Source: Streptomyces bauhiniae (GTDB lineage: Bacteria > Actinomycetota > Actinomycetes > Streptomycetales > Streptomycetaceae). From it: DNA of 64,000 bases. The stretch is taken from NCBI RefSeq assembly GCF_004784475.1, contig NZ_SRRT01000013.1:1-64000 (forward strand), read 5' to 3'. The position numbers were made by a program, and so were the translations under genes. Within the stretch, counting starts at the first letter, position 1. Each line of letters opens with the position of its first letter. This document shows positions 8,080-16,280 of the stretch, one piece after another. The notes below the pieces were generated by a model. That model worked only from the letters and a program-made list of their open reading frames with translations. It was not told the DNA's origin and ran no database searches.

Positions 8080-8811
8080 TCAGCTGGTGGCGAAGCGGTG
8101 CAGGGCGTAGTCGTGGCGGCCGTCGGTGACGGCGGCGGACACCCGGGTCATGAACCGCTGGTAGGCGTCGTTCTGCGTCTCGGTGAGGACGATCTGCTCG
8201 GGTACGGTCTCGGAGCCGGGCGCGGCCGCCGCGACGGCGTCGAGCAGCTGCTCGGTGTCGTGCTGGCGGGGCAGTTGCAGCACGGCCAGGCCGCGGGCGA
8301 AGGAGTCGACCAGCCTGGTGCCGTCGTCGGGCTCCTGGTGCCGGCCGGGCTCGCTCCACTCGTCGGCGATCTGCTGGAGGAAGTCCGCGAGCTCGGTCCC
8401 GTCAGTCCCTTGGAGGGCCGTCCGGAAGTGGGCGAGGGCGGCGGCCAGGACGGCGATGTCGCCGGGGTCGACGTCGGCCGGGTAGAGGGGCGTGTACTCG
8501 TACCGTCCGTCGGGCGCACGGAGGGTGTAGGTCCCGGCGGGCCGGTCGCGGTCCGGTACGGAGCGGCCGGTGTTCGCGGCGGTGTGGCGCAGGGGCGCGG
8601 GAAGCGCCTGGTACAGGCGGCCGAACGCGTCGTGCACGGCGGCGCCGTCGAGGCCGGCGGGCATCTCCCACACGTCCTGGTCTCCCGCCGCGGCGGCGCG
8701 GGTGTTCAGCGCCAGCTGCATCAGCAGCGGCTCCTCCATGCCCATGAGCTGGGCCAGCCAGTCCTCGTCATCGGGCAGCAGCACCCGCCGGGACTCGGTG
8801 TCCCCGGTCAT
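8080..8811 (-). CDS. Hypothetical protein, 243 aa
   Basis: ATG at 8811 overlaps the stop of the upstream gene. Acidic, no cysteines, no membrane segment. The middle contains a Tyr-rich beta stretch (GRYEYTPLYPADVDPGD) followed by helices. Family unknown to me. Confidence 0.75.
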   Translation of the reverse strand: MTGDTESRRVLLPDDEDWLAQLMGMEEPLLMQLALNTRAAAAGDQDVWEMPAGLDGAAVHDAFGRLYQALPAPLRHTAANTGRSVPDRDRPAGTYTLRAPDGRYEYTPLYPADVDPGDIAVLAAALAHFRTALQGTDGTELADFLQQIADEWSEPGRHQEPDDGTRLVDSFARGLAVLQLPRQHDTEQLLDAVAAAAPGSETVPEQIVLTETQNDAYQRFMTRVSAAVTDGRHDYALHRFATS

Positions 8812-9401
8812 GCGCGGGCCTCCTTGCGGGCGGGGGCGGCGAACGGGTCGGGGGCCTCGCCGCTGAGGATCTTGTGGACGAGTTCGGCTACCTCGCGGGC
8901 GCCGTCCTCGGTGGCCGGTGCGGCGATCGAGTGCGGCGGGCCGCCGAACGGCTCGTCGACCCGGATGTCCCATCCTCCGCTGCTGAGGGAGAGGGCCACG
9001 GACTTGTGCTGCTGGCCGTGCCCGGAGCGGGGATCGGCGGCCGGCGGGTCGACGGCGATGCGCTGGCCGGGCCGTACGGTCAGCCCCCGGCCGGTCAGCT
9101 CGGCCACCAGGGCGTCGCGGGCGGCGTGGAGTTCGGCGTGGGTGATCTGCACGCGCGAGCAGTACCGGGAGGCCAGGGCGTCCAGGACGCCCTGGGGCAG
9201 GCTGGTGACGTTGGCCCAGTCGGCGGGCTCGATGTGGTGATCCAGTCCGGCGGCGAACAGCTTGCTCAGCAGCTCGGCCGCTTCGTCCAGGACGCCGGGG
9301 ACGTACAGGACGCGTGCCCCGTACAGGGCTCGGGCCCCCTGGTCGCGGGTGGCGATGCGGATGGCGGTCTTCGCGGCATCCAGAGCGGTGGTGTCGCTCA
9401 T
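8808..9401 (-). CDS. Hypothetical protein, 197 aa
   Basis: ATG at 9401 with AGGAG about 10 nt upstream. Helical N-terminus, then a beta-rich part with a His/Gln stretch (SGHGQQHKS). No family recognised. Its leader contains a 14-bp hairpin (9432-9466) different in loop from the DUGGCA family. Confidence 0.75.
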   Translation of the reverse strand: MSDTTALDAAKTAIRIATRDQGARALYGARVLYVPGVLDEAAELLSKLFAAGLDHHIEPADWANVTSLPQGVLDALASRYCSRVQITHAELHAARDALVAELTGRGLTVRPGQRIAVDPPAADPRSGHGQQHKSVALSLSSGGWDIRVDEPFGGPPHSIAAPATEDGAREVAELVHKILSGEAPDPFAAPARKEARA

Positions 9402-9431
9402 GGGCGGTGGTTCTCCTAGGTTGTACGGCGC

Positions 9432-9466
9432 GGGGTCCGGGGCCGATGACTGCGGCCCCGGACCCC
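9432..9466 (-). terminator. Intergenic hairpin between 9401 and 9517
   Basis: Perfect 14-bp stem, arms 9432-9445 and 9453-9466, 7-nt loop. It could attenuate or process the operon mRNA; it lies between coupled gene groups with no sign that transcription restarts. Confidence 0.45.
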
Positions 9467-9516
9467 CACTGTGTCGGCTGGGTCGGACAGTGCGGGCCGG
9501 TTCCAGCCCGCGGGGG

Positions 9517-9906
9517 TCAGGAGGCGGACGGCTCCGCGATCTCCCGGTGGATGACGTCCGTGTCCACGCCGTTCATGCGCAGTACGCGGGCGACGTCCTC
9601 ACCGATGGCCACGGCCCAGTGGACGCCGCGGTGGTCGCCGATGGCGATCTTCACCAGGCGGGCGCGGGCGTCGGCGACGTCGTCGAGGATGCCCGTGGCC
9701 AGCAGGGCCAGGTTGTCCACGATCCGGGCGACGCCCGCCGCCGAGAGCACGGTGTTGGCGATGACGGGGTCCAGGCCGGTGCGGGCCTCGGCGGCGGGGA
9801 TCTGGTGGGTGTCCAGGACGTGGCGGCGGATGTCGAGGGTGACGTCGGCCGGCTCCGGGGCGCGGCCGTCGACGTAGCCGAAGGTGGTGATGGTGACGCG
9901 GACCAT
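9517..9906 (-). CDS. RapZ C-terminal-domain-like protein, divergent, 129 aa
   Basis: Resembles the RNA-binding C-terminal domain of RapZ: N-terminal TTFGYVDG, then TLDIRRH, TGLDP and a C-terminal VIHREI match the canonical SFGY, D-R, TGLD and HRD landmarks. The nucleotide/sulfate-binding loop that is CxGGxHRS in RapZ is replaced here by IAIGDHRGVHWAVAIGE. The N-terminal kinase half of RapZ is absent. Start ATG 9906 with GAGGAG upstream. One of three such proteins in the window. Function here is unknown; RNA or small-ligand binding is inference. Confidence 0.6.
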   Translation of the reverse strand: MVRVTITTFGYVDGRAPEPADVTLDIRRHVLDTHQIPAAEARTGLDPVIANTVLSAAGVARIVDNLALLATGILDDVADARARLVKIAIGDHRGVHWAVAIGEDVARVLRMNGVDTDVIHREIAEPSAS

Positions 9907-9979
9907 GCGGTGATTCTCCTCGTGTGGTGGGAACTGCCGGGCCGATTCCCGGCAGAGGCTGGGGAAGGGCGGTCGGTGG

Positions 9980-10702
9980 CTACCGGGCGAGGTGGTCGAG
10001 GGCGCGCTGCAAGAGGGGCCGGTGCGCGGCGTACAGGGTGCGCCCGGCGGCGGACACCGTGGCGTCGAGCTGGTCGAGGGAGCCGAAGGGCCACCATGTG
10101 GCCTCCAGCGCGTCGTCGGCCCCGGCGGCGGACACCGTGGCGGGCAGCAGGTAGAGCGCGCTGGTGGAGGCGACCCACGCGTGGTCGGAGGCGCGCCAGT
10201 CGTCCACGACGTCCCGGCCGAGGATGATCGGCTGGTGGTCGGAGAGGTCGACGCCGGTCTCCTCGCGCAGCTCGCGGACCAGGGCCATCGGCGCGGTCTC
10301 CCCGGGGTCGACCATGCCGCCCGGGATCGCCTCGACCAGGATGTCGGACCGGGTGATGAGCAGCACCTGGCGGTTGCGGCCGGTGCCCGCGACGACGATC
10401 GGGTCCGCCGCCTGGTTCTCCCCCCACTTGCCCAGGTTGCGGCCGGTGCGGCCGGTGCGGCCCTGCGGGTGGAGCGGCCAGCCCCGCGCGTCGAGCTCGT
10501 ACGGCACGAGTGCGGCCTTCCGGCGCCGGGCCCAGTCGTGGACGTCGGCGGGCGTCGGCGCGGCCTCGGCCCAGTCGGGCACACCGAGGGCCAGCGCCTG
10601 GGGCCGCAGCTCGGGCGGGGTGACGTCCTCGGGGGCGTAGGCCGGCCAGTCCGTCGACCAGTCGCGCAGTTCGGCGGGGACGGTCGTGGTGGTCTCGTTC
10701 AT
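9980..10702 (-). CDS. Nudix hydrolase, NUDT9/ADP-ribose pyrophosphatase-like, 240 aa
   Basis: Full Nudix box GGMVDPGETAPMALVREL plus REETG around residues 127-150 provides the metal-binding glutamates. Upstream, RNLGKWGENQAADPIV resembles the segment before the Nudix fold of NUDT9-type ADP-ribose pyrophosphatases, which hydrolyse ADP-ribose to AMP and ribose 5-phosphate. The N-terminal 90 residues are also NUDT9-like in arrangement. Substrate is inferred from this likeness. Start ATG 10702 after AGGAG. It sits between a RapZ-like gene and a P-loop kinase gene in one operon. Confidence 0.7.
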   Translation of the reverse strand: MNETTTTVPAELRDWSTDWPAYAPEDVTPPELRPQALALGVPDWAEAAPTPADVHDWARRRKAALVPYELDARGWPLHPQGRTGRTGRNLGKWGENQAADPIVVAGTGRNRQVLLITRSDILVEAIPGGMVDPGETAPMALVRELREETGVDLSDHQPIILGRDVVDDWRASDHAWVASTSALYLLPATVSAAGADDALEATWWPFGSLDQLDATVSAAGRTLYAAHRPLLQRALDHLAR

Positions 10703-10749
10703 GGATCGCTCCTGGTCTCGGGGTTGCGGTGAAGAGGTCGGGTGGGCGT

Positions 10750-11586
10750 TCACGGGTCGCAGCGCTCGCATTCGGTGTCGTCGGCAGGGGTGTTGCGGTG
10801 CGCGGCCGCCAGATCGGCCAGCGAGCGGACCGGGGTCCAGGCCGGTCCCGGGCACCACTCGGTGGGGCAGGAGACGCGGGCCTGGAAGTGGTGGTCGAAG
10901 GGGTCGCCGTCGTCGGCCCAGCGCACGGCCAGGGATTCCCCGGCGGCGGCGAAGGCACCGGTCCGGTACGGCCCGCCGCTGGGGGCGTCCCAGTCGAAGA
11001 GGTCGGCGGCCGCGTCGCCGAAGACCCGGCGGACGTCCGCGGTGGCCTCGTTCTTCTCCTCCTCGGCGGCCAGTCGCTCCAGCGCGGTGCCCAGGACGGG
11101 CAGGCTCTCCGCGAACACGACGTGGTCGAACCCCTCCTTCTTAAGGCGCGGGTGGGCGGCGACGACCTGGGCGTACTGCTCGGCCACGATGTCGGCCGGG
11201 ACGCACCGGTTGCCGGGCCGGGCGGCGTTGCGCTGCTGGGCGACGGACAGGCCGGGGCCCAGCAGCAGGGCGACGACCGGGGCGCCGTGGGCCCGGCCTG
11301 CGGCGACCAGGCGGGCCCGGTGCGCGGCCGCCGAATTGGTGGCGTCGACCACGGTCTTCAGGCCGAGGCGGAGCCGGATGGCGAGCGCGCGCTCCAGGAC
11401 GTCCCAGACCTCGCCGTTGGCCTGCTGGCTGCCCGGGTCACCGGCGCACAGCGCGCGGAGGTCGTCGGCGCGCAGGACGCTGTCCGGGGGGAACATGCGG
11501 CTGGTGCGGGTCTTGCCGGTGCCGGCCGCGCCCAGCAGCAGGATCAGGGCGTCCGGCAGGGCGAGCACGTCGGTGGGAGTGGTCAT
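10750..11586 (-). CDS. P-loop kinase, polynucleotide-kinase-like, 278 aa
   Basis: Walker A GAAGTGKT at residues 19-26, then RADDLRALCAGD and VVDATNS, the arrangement seen in polynucleotide-kinase and RNA-repair-type P-loop kinases (DATN in the strand after Walker A). The C-terminal 60 residues carry CPTEWCPGP and CERC, possible zinc ligands. Predicted to transfer phosphate from ATP to a nucleic acid or nucleoside; the substrate is not determinable. Its ATG overlaps the stop of the diguanylate cyclase gene. Confidence 0.6.
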   Translation of the reverse strand: MTTPTDVLALPDALILLLGAAGTGKTRTSRMFPPDSVLRADDLRALCAGDPGSQQANGEVWDVLERALAIRLRLGLKTVVDATNSAAAHRARLVAAGRAHGAPVVALLLGPGLSVAQQRNAARPGNRCVPADIVAEQYAQVVAAHPRLKKEGFDHVVFAESLPVLGTALERLAAEEEKNEATADVRRVFGDAAADLFDWDAPSGGPYRTGAFAAAGESLAVRWADDGDPFDHHFQARVSCPTEWCPGPAWTPVRSLADLAAAHRNTPADDTECERCDP

Positions 11587-12254
11587 CAGGCGGCCTTTCG
11601 GAAGGGGAGGACGCGCGCGAGGCGGGCCAGGGGGGCAAGGCGGCGGCCGCGCCGGCCACGGCCCTTGGCCTGGTACATCGCGGCGTCGGCGGTCTTGAGG
11701 AGCGCGGAGAGGTCGGCGGACGCCGGGCCGTGCGCGGAGCCGATGGAGGCGCCGACCGTCAGGGTCAGGTCCTGGTGGCGGACCGGCCGGGTCAGCAGCG
11801 TCCGCAGCGCGTCCAGGTCGAGGCCGGGGGCGTCGGGGACGGCGACGGAGAACTCGTCACCGCCCAGCCGCCCGGCCGTTCCGCCCGCGGCGGCGGACCA
11901 GGCGGCCAGCCGGGCCCCGACGGCGGCGAGGACGTCGTCGCCCGCGGCGTGCCCGAACCGGTCGTTGACCGGCTTGAAGCCGTCGAGGTCGACGAGCAGG
12001 ACCACCGTGGGCCCCTGCGCCAGGACCTGGCCGGCCCGCTCGGTCCACGCCGCCCGGGTGGGCAGGTGGGTGACCGGGCAGGTGCGGGCCCGTGCGAGCT
12101 GGCCGTGGAGCGCGGCGTTCTCGGCCAGCAGCTCCTCGACCGCGGGCACCACCCGGGTGAGGTGGCGGCGCAGGTCGACCGGGCTGGCGTCGGGGCGGGC
12201 GAGGTCCGTGCGGGCGCGGTCGAGCAGGGCGCCGGTTTCTATGCCGGACGGCAT
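11586..12254 (-). CDS. GGDEF diguanylate cyclase, 222 aa
   Basis: Short helical N-terminus (about 60 residues, coiled-coil-like) then a complete GGDEF domain: DLDGFKPVNDRFGHAAGD, followed by RLGGDEFSV near residues 128-137. The signature loop is intact, so it should make cyclic di-GMP from two GTP. There is no EAL domain and no membrane segment. In Streptomyces cyclic di-GMP holds cells in vegetative growth through BldD; a plasmid-borne enzyme could affect that, but this is inference. Confidence 0.8.
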   Translation of the reverse strand: MPSGIETGALLDRARTDLARPDASPVDLRRHLTRVVPAVEELLAENAALHGQLARARTCPVTHLPTRAAWTERAGQVLAQGPTVVLLVDLDGFKPVNDRFGHAAGDDVLAAVGARLAAWSAAAGGTAGRLGGDEFSVAVPDAPGLDLDALRTLLTRPVRHQDLTLTVGASIGSAHGPASADLSALLKTADAAMYQAKGRGRRGRRLAPLARLARVLPFRKAA

Positions 12255-12294
12255 GATGGAGGGTCTTCCTTTCGGTCTTCGAGTCGGGAGGGGG

Positions 12295-12337
12295 CCCGGG
12301 GCGGCGGCGCGGAGTGACGGCCTGCCGCCGCCCCGGG
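12295..12337 (-). terminator. Intergenic hairpin with leader-like tail
   Basis: 14-bp perfect stem, arms 12295-12308 and 12324-12337, 15-nt loop. Just downstream on the minus strand is GACTCGAAGACCGAA, similar to the tail of the DUGGCA leaders, but the loop lacks DUGGCA. Either a relative of that element or an operon-internal hairpin. Confidence 0.45.
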
Positions 12338-12342
12338 GCAGT

Positions 12343-12675
12343 TCACCGGGCGGGGACGGTGGTGAGCAGCTTCTGCACGGCGTCCCGCAGTTGGCCGCCG
12401 GTCGGGTCCGTCTCGGTCAGCCGGTCCTGCGCCAGCTGGGCGCTCAGGTCGTCGGGGACGCGCGCGAAGGGGCGGGCCAGGTCCACGACGGTCGCCGGGT
12501 CGTCGATCTCGTACGGGGTGATGCCCGCGGCGACCAGGTCGCGGATCAGGGCGCCGTCCCGGCGGGGCAGCTGCCAGACCTGGGTGAAGAAGGTGGCCAG
12601 CGGGGCGTCCCAGCCGACGATGACCCGTACGCCGGGGTGGACGTGGTCGAGGCGACGCGGCCGGTAGACGCTCAC
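12343..12675 (-). CDS. Hypothetical protein, 110 aa
   Basis: GTG at 12675 overlaps the preceding stop (GTGA). Small soluble protein of unknown family, with an N-terminal VHPGVRVIVGWD strand and helical C-terminus. Confidence 0.7.
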   Translation of the reverse strand: MSVYRPRRLDHVHPGVRVIVGWDAPLATFFTQVWQLPRRDGALIRDLVAAGITPYEIDDPATVVDLARPFARVPDDLSAQLAQDRLTETDPTGGQLRDAVQKLLTTVPAR

Positions 12676-13277
12676 CGCACACCCCCGGCCGCGTGCCGCT
12701 CGGCACGGTCGCACTGGACGGCACGGCCGGGTCCGTGGAGGTGGACGTGCAGCAGCTCCTCGCGGCCGGCCACCGGCGTCCACACCCGCCCGCGGCGGCA
12801 CTCGGCGCGGCGCGGGCAGTCGCTCGCGGCCTCGAACCGGCCGTCGGCGTACCGGACCGTCAGGGCCCGGCTGCCGACGGCGATCTCGCCGTACAGGCGG
12901 GTCCGGTCGATCTCGAAGGTCACCTGGTGGAGGTGGTGGGCGATGAGGCGGCCGAAGAGTCCGGCGGCGCGCTCGCGCACCTGCATCCACGGGTCGGGGT
13001 CGAGGTGGCCGCGCAGCAGGTCGGTGAGGGGGTCGTTGGGCCGCTGCCACTGGCCGGTGTCCAGGTTCAGGCGGCCGCAGTTCGGGCAGTCCCGGAGGTT
13101 GCCCAGGCAGCTGCTGGCGTACTTCTCGCCGCAGCACGGGCAGTGGTGGGAACGGCGCTCCTGTTCGCTGCCGGCGGGAGCGAGGCACCCCTTGCAGACC
13201 AGCGGGGCGCTCTGGCCGTTGTGCGGGTGGCGGGCCGCCGGCGGGGGGCTGTTGCGGTGGGTGGGGCAGGACGTCAT
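12672..13277 (-). CDS. Zinc-ribbon protein, 201 aa
   Basis: Three or four CxxC knuckles in the first 75 residues (CKGC, CPCCGEKY, CPNCGRLN), typical of treble-clef or zinc-ribbon folds, then a helical middle and a beta-rich C-terminal third with C..C..C spacing (CPRRAEC). Probably a nucleic-acid or protein binding factor. ATG at 13277. Confidence 0.75.
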   Translation of the reverse strand: MTSCPTHRNSPPPAARHPHNGQSAPLVCKGCLAPAGSEQERRSHHCPCCGEKYASSCLGNLRDCPNCGRLNLDTGQWQRPNDPLTDLLRGHLDPDPWMQVRERAAGLFGRLIAHHLHQVTFEIDRTRLYGEIAVGSRALTVRYADGRFEAASDCPRRAECRRGRVWTPVAGREELLHVHLHGPGRAVQCDRAERHAAGGVR

Positions 13278-13354
13278 GGTCTGGACTCCGCAGGAGAGGC
13301 CGGGGTCGGCTGCCGCCGTCTGCGCGGCGGCCGACCCCGGGAAGGGGACGGGGG

Positions 13355-13519
13355 TCAGTGCGCGCGGGCGGCGGCGCTGCCGGCCGCCTCCTGGGCGCGG
13401 GCGATGGTGAGCCCCTGCTGGAGCCGCCGCGCGGCCGCCGTCTGCGGGTCGTTGTGCTGCTGGTAGTCCTTGGCCGCGTCGGCCTGGAGCTGCTGGACGG
13501 TCGTGTTGGGCTGGGCCAC
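13355..13519 (-). CDS. Small Gln/Ala-rich helical protein, 54 aa
   Basis: GTG at 13519 follows GGAGG by 7 nt. Composition (Q, A, R) suggests a single amphipathic helix. First gene of the unit driven by promoter copy 7. The hairpin-loop TTG (13571) is out of frame. Confidence 0.65.
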   Translation of the reverse strand: MAQPNTTVQQLQADAAKDYQQHNDPQTAAARRLQQGLTIARAQEAAGSAAARAH

Positions 13520-13534
13520 GGAAGTGCCTCCGTC

Positions 13535-13598
13535 GGTTCGGATTTCGAGTGGGTGCCGGTCGGGGTGCCAACCCCTTCCAACAAGAAGAACATTACTA
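13535..13598 (-). promoter_or_regulatory. Promoter plus hairpin leader, copy 7
   Basis: -10 TAGTAA (13593-13598), then the fold GUUGG/CCGGC, AA/GA internal loop, GGGG/CCCC (13572-13575 with 13562-13565), loop UUGGCA (13566-13571), tail CACTCGAAATCCGAACC. The only copy with UUG as first loop triplet. Confidence 0.7.
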
Positions 13599-13650
13599 GT
13601 TTTGAAGCTGATACGCAAGGGTTTCAGTACCTCCCCGGCGCGCGGGCCGC

Positions 13651-14226
13651 CTAGGAGACGGCGGCGGCCTGTGCGGCGAGAAGGGGCCAGAGCAGGCCGT
13701 CCTCGTTCCATCGCGGATCGGCCAGGGTGACCTGGTGGGCCTCGCCCACGGCGCGCAGGGCCTCGCGGTGGCATCCGCTGAACCACTGCCGCAGGTGGCG
13801 GCGACGAAAGTGCACCCCGAACGCGGTGTGCACGTCCCCGCCCCAGGTGGTGACCGGGATCTCGCGGACGAGTCCGGGGCGCTCGGCGCGGTGCTCGGCC
13901 ACCAGCAGGCCCGCGGTGCGCGCGGCGGCGGTCAGCCGGTCCCGGCCGGCGGTGTCGACCAGGAGCATCACAGCGGCGCGCTGGCGCCACCGGCGGCCGT
14001 CGAAGGCGGGGCCGTCGTATCCGGGCTGGGACTGGACGGTGACCCACCCGGCCCGGTTGACGGCGGCGAGGACGTCGACGAGGGGGGCGGTCTCCGGGTC
14101 CGGCCCTCCCCGGTGGGAGCCCCCGGGGAGGGCGTCCAGCTTCCCCTCCAGCCACTGGGCGGTGAGGGCGCCGAGGTCGGCCGTCGTGCGGGCGGCCGCC
14201 CAGGCTCGGCTGGTTGCACGAGACAT
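13651..14226 (-). CDS. Hypothetical protein (DUF6919-like), 191 aa
   Basis: N-terminus MSRATSRAWAAARTTADLG with a following TAQWLEGKL, and VNRAGWVTVQSQPGYDGP, resemble a Streptomyces family of unknown function that I recall as DUF6919. ATG 14226 with GGAGT upstream. Last gene of the unit starting at promoter copy 8; its stop lies close to promoter copy 7. Confidence 0.7.
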   Translation of the reverse strand: MSRATSRAWAAARTTADLGALTAQWLEGKLDALPGGSHRGGPDPETAPLVDVLAAVNRAGWVTVQSQPGYDGPAFDGRRWRQRAAVMLLVDTAGRDRLTAAARTAGLLVAEHRAERPGLVREIPVTTWGGDVHTAFGVHFRRRHLRQWFSGCHREALRAVGEAHQVTLADPRWNEDGLLWPLLAAQAAAVS

Positions 14227-14313
14227 GGGGTGTACTCCTTCGTCCTGCTCGACGGTGCGGGGTCCGGTTCCCGGGCGGGCCGAGGCGGCAGAACACCGCC
14301 CCGGCCCGGCGGG

Positions 14314-14793
14314 TCACCGGTGGGGCAGCTCGACGGCGTCGAGGACGACCGGGGCGGGGGCGTCCGGGTCGAACACCGGCGTGCCGCCCATGTGGATCAC
14401 CGCGCGCTCGCGGCCGAGGAGGGCGTTGCAGCGGTTGAGCAGATGGCGCGCCTCGCGGGCGATCTCCCGCCTGCCGCCGTACGTCTCGATGTCCCAGATC
14501 GCGTACTTCAGCGACATGAAGTCGCCCTTCTGGATCGGGATGCGGACCTTCTCGGGGTCGGGCTCGGTGACGGAGGCGGCTCCCGCGCTGCGGTACAGGG
14601 CGGCGATCACGTCCTCGTGGTGACCGAGGCCGCCGATGTCGGGGCGGCGGATGCGCACCCGCTCGGCGGCGTGCAGCATGACGCGCTCGTACGCCTCCAG
14701 CTCGGCCAGGGTGAGCGGGACGTACTCCACGCGCGGGAAGTCGCGGCGGACGGGCTGGGTCTGGGGGCGGCTGGTGCGGTTCCTGCGGAACAT
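14314..14793 (-). CDS. Hypothetical protein, 159 aa
   Basis: Basic N-terminal 20 residues, then a mixed fold with LTLAELEAYERVMLHAAERV and a C-terminal helix with ARHLLNRCNALLG. No recognised family, no membrane segment. Short gap to the RapZ-like gene upstream. Confidence 0.75.
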   Translation of the reverse strand: MFRRNRTSRPQTQPVRRDFPRVEYVPLTLAELEAYERVMLHAAERVRIRRPDIGGLGHHEDVIAALYRSAGAASVTEPDPEKVRIPIQKGDFMSLKYAIWDIETYGGRREIAREARHLLNRCNALLGRERAVIHMGGTPVFDPDAPAPVVLDAVELPHR

Positions 14794-14807
14794 GGGTGAC
14801 TCCTCGG

Positions 14808-15200
14808 TCAGCGGGTGCGGCGGTGGAGGCCGGCGGGGAGCAGGGGCTTGTCGACGTCGCGGTGCTCGATCAGGACGGTCCGGTTGGTCAGCTCGGCGAT
14901 CTCCGCGGCGCGGCGGGCCAGGCCGACCGAGCGGTGCCGGCCTCCGACGCAGCCGAAGGCCACGGTGATGTCGGCGCCGGTGGACTCGTTGAGCCCGACC
15001 GCGAGGTAGGCGGCGGCCTGGGCGAGTTCGCGGGCGCCGCGGGTGTTCATGACGTGCTCGTACACGGCGGCGTCGAGGCCGGTGAGGTGCTTGAGCGCGG
15101 GGTCGTGGAAGGGGTTGCGCAGCAGGTCGCGCAGGTCGTAGGTGGCTTCGGCGGCCGGGGGCTGGCCGTGGCCGTAGCCGAAGGAGACGACGCGGATCAT
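14808..15200 (-). CDS. Stand-alone RapZ C-terminal domain protein, 130 aa
   Basis: Near-canonical RapZ C-domain: VVSFGYGHG at residues 4-12, YDLRDLLRNP, LTGLD (39-43), FGCVGGRHRSV (82-92) and EHRDV. In RapZ this domain binds small RNAs (GlmZ/GlmY) and forms the tetramer; the N-terminal P-loop part is missing here. ATG 15200 with AAAGG upstream. Its own mRNA carries hairpin leader copy 9, with the loop ATG in frame 18 codons upstream. Confidence 0.75.
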   Translation of the reverse strand: MIRVVSFGYGHGQPPAAEATYDLRDLLRNPFHDPALKHLTGLDAAVYEHVMNTRGARELAQAAAYLAVGLNESTGADITVAFGCVGGRHRSVGLARRAAEIAELTNRTVLIEHRDVDKPLLPAGLHRRTR

Positions 15201-15220
15201 CGGGTGCCTTTCGAGGGTGG

Positions 15221-15266
15221 TCGGTTTCGAGCGGGGCCGGGGCGGCGGTGCCATCCGCCGCCCCGG
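15221..15266 (-). promoter_or_regulatory. Hairpin leader, copy 9 (long stem, no promoter)
   Basis: 12-bp perfect stem, arms 15237-15248 and 15255-15266, loop AUGGCA (15249-15254), tail GCTCGAAACCGACC. It sits between two genes of the copy 8 unit, directly upstream of the RapZ-like gene. Confidence 0.7.
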
Positions 15267-15277
15267 GTCGGAGCGGG

Positions 15278-15568
15278 TCAGGCCGTGGCGGCCTGGGTCT
15301 TCAGCGAGTCGGCCAGTTCGGCGAGGCCGGCGGCGCGGTGGGCGGGGCTCTCGGCACCGGCGGCGCGGAACACGCGCAGCGCGGCCCCGGCGGGGGCGTC
15401 CGGCAGGGCGACGGGGCGGGCCCCGTCGAGGACGGCCAGGAGACGCGCGCCGTGCGCCTCGCATCCGTCCGCGCCTGCGTTCGCGGTGTCCAGGACGGTG
15501 ACCGCGGGGCGGCCGTCGCAGGGGCGGGGGTCGTCGGGGAGGGCTGCGGGACAGCGGGTGTCGGGCAC
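15278..15568 (-). CDS. Hypothetical protein, 96 aa
   Basis: Ala-rich small protein with CPAALPDDPRPCDG and a later Cys/His (DGCEAHG). The pattern looks like a small zinc-binding or redox-sensitive protein but no family is recognised. ATG at 15568. Confidence 0.65.
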   Translation of the reverse strand: MPDTRCPAALPDDPRPCDGRPAVTVLDTANAGADGCEAHGARLLAVLDGARPVALPDAPAGAALRVFRAAGAESPAHRAAGLAELADSLKTQAATA

Positions 15569-15664
15569 GGCGGGGCCTCTTTCGCGGGTCGAGGTGGACG
15601 TGACGGGCGGATCTGCCCGGCTCCCCTTGGCCCCGGCCTGGCCGGCCGGGACCGCGGGCAGCCG

Positions 15665-16264
15665 TCAGAGCCAGGCGCGTTCCACGTCGGCGTCGAGCTC
15701 GCGGGCGGCGGAGAGCAGGGACTCCTCCAGCCGCTTCTGGTTCAGGGCCTCCTGCTCGTCCCCGGTCTCCTGCGCCCGGGTGCCCTCCTCCCGGCTGAGC
15801 ACGGCGGCGGCCCGCAGCAGCACGGTCAGCGGGTGGATTCCGCCGTGACGGTTCAGCTCCCGGGCGGCGGCGGCCCGGTCCGGGCTGGCCGTCAGCTTCC
15901 CGGCGGCCTCGGCGACGGCGTCGGCCGCCTCCCGCCAGGTCGGGCCCGGGTCGGCCGCCTGGGCGAGGGCCTCCAGGGCGAAGACGGCGAACTGGCCCAG
16001 GCCGTAGGCGGCGAGGGCGGGCAGCAGGTCGGTGAGGACCAGCCCGGCGCCGTACTGGAGGGCCGCCGCTCCGGCGAGGACGACCAGAGCCGTCCAGCCG
16101 AGGGTGTCGGCCCAGTCGGCGCCGGTGCGCAGGACGGTGCCCGCGCGGCCGCGCAGGGCGGTGACGCCCGGCATCGGCTGGTGGCAGACCGAACAGGCGG
16201 GGCGGAGCACGGAGTTGTAGGTGTCGCAGTCGGTGCAGCGGCGGGTCGGGACGATGCGGCGCAC
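15665..16264 (-). CDS. Zinc-ribbon membrane protein, 199 aa
   Basis: GTG 16264 follows GGAGG. Residues 9-28 hold RCTDCDTYN and CSVCHQ, a four-Cys zinc ribbon. Around residues 55-105 hydrophobic stretches (WTALVVLAGAAALQYGAGLV and an adjoining Ala/Leu segment) suggest one or two membrane helices. The rest is an acidic cytoplasmic helical region. First gene of the copy 8 unit. Confidence 0.7.
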   Translation of the reverse strand: MRRIVPTRRCTDCDTYNSVLRPACSVCHQPMPGVTALRGRAGTVLRTGADWADTLGWTALVVLAGAAALQYGAGLVLTDLLPALAAYGLGQFAVFALEALAQAADPGPTWREAADAVAEAAGKLTASPDRAAAARELNRHGGIHPLTVLLRAAAVLSREEGTRAQETGDEQEALNQKRLEESLLSAARELDADVERAWL

Positions 16265-16280
16265 GATGCCTCCAGGGCAG

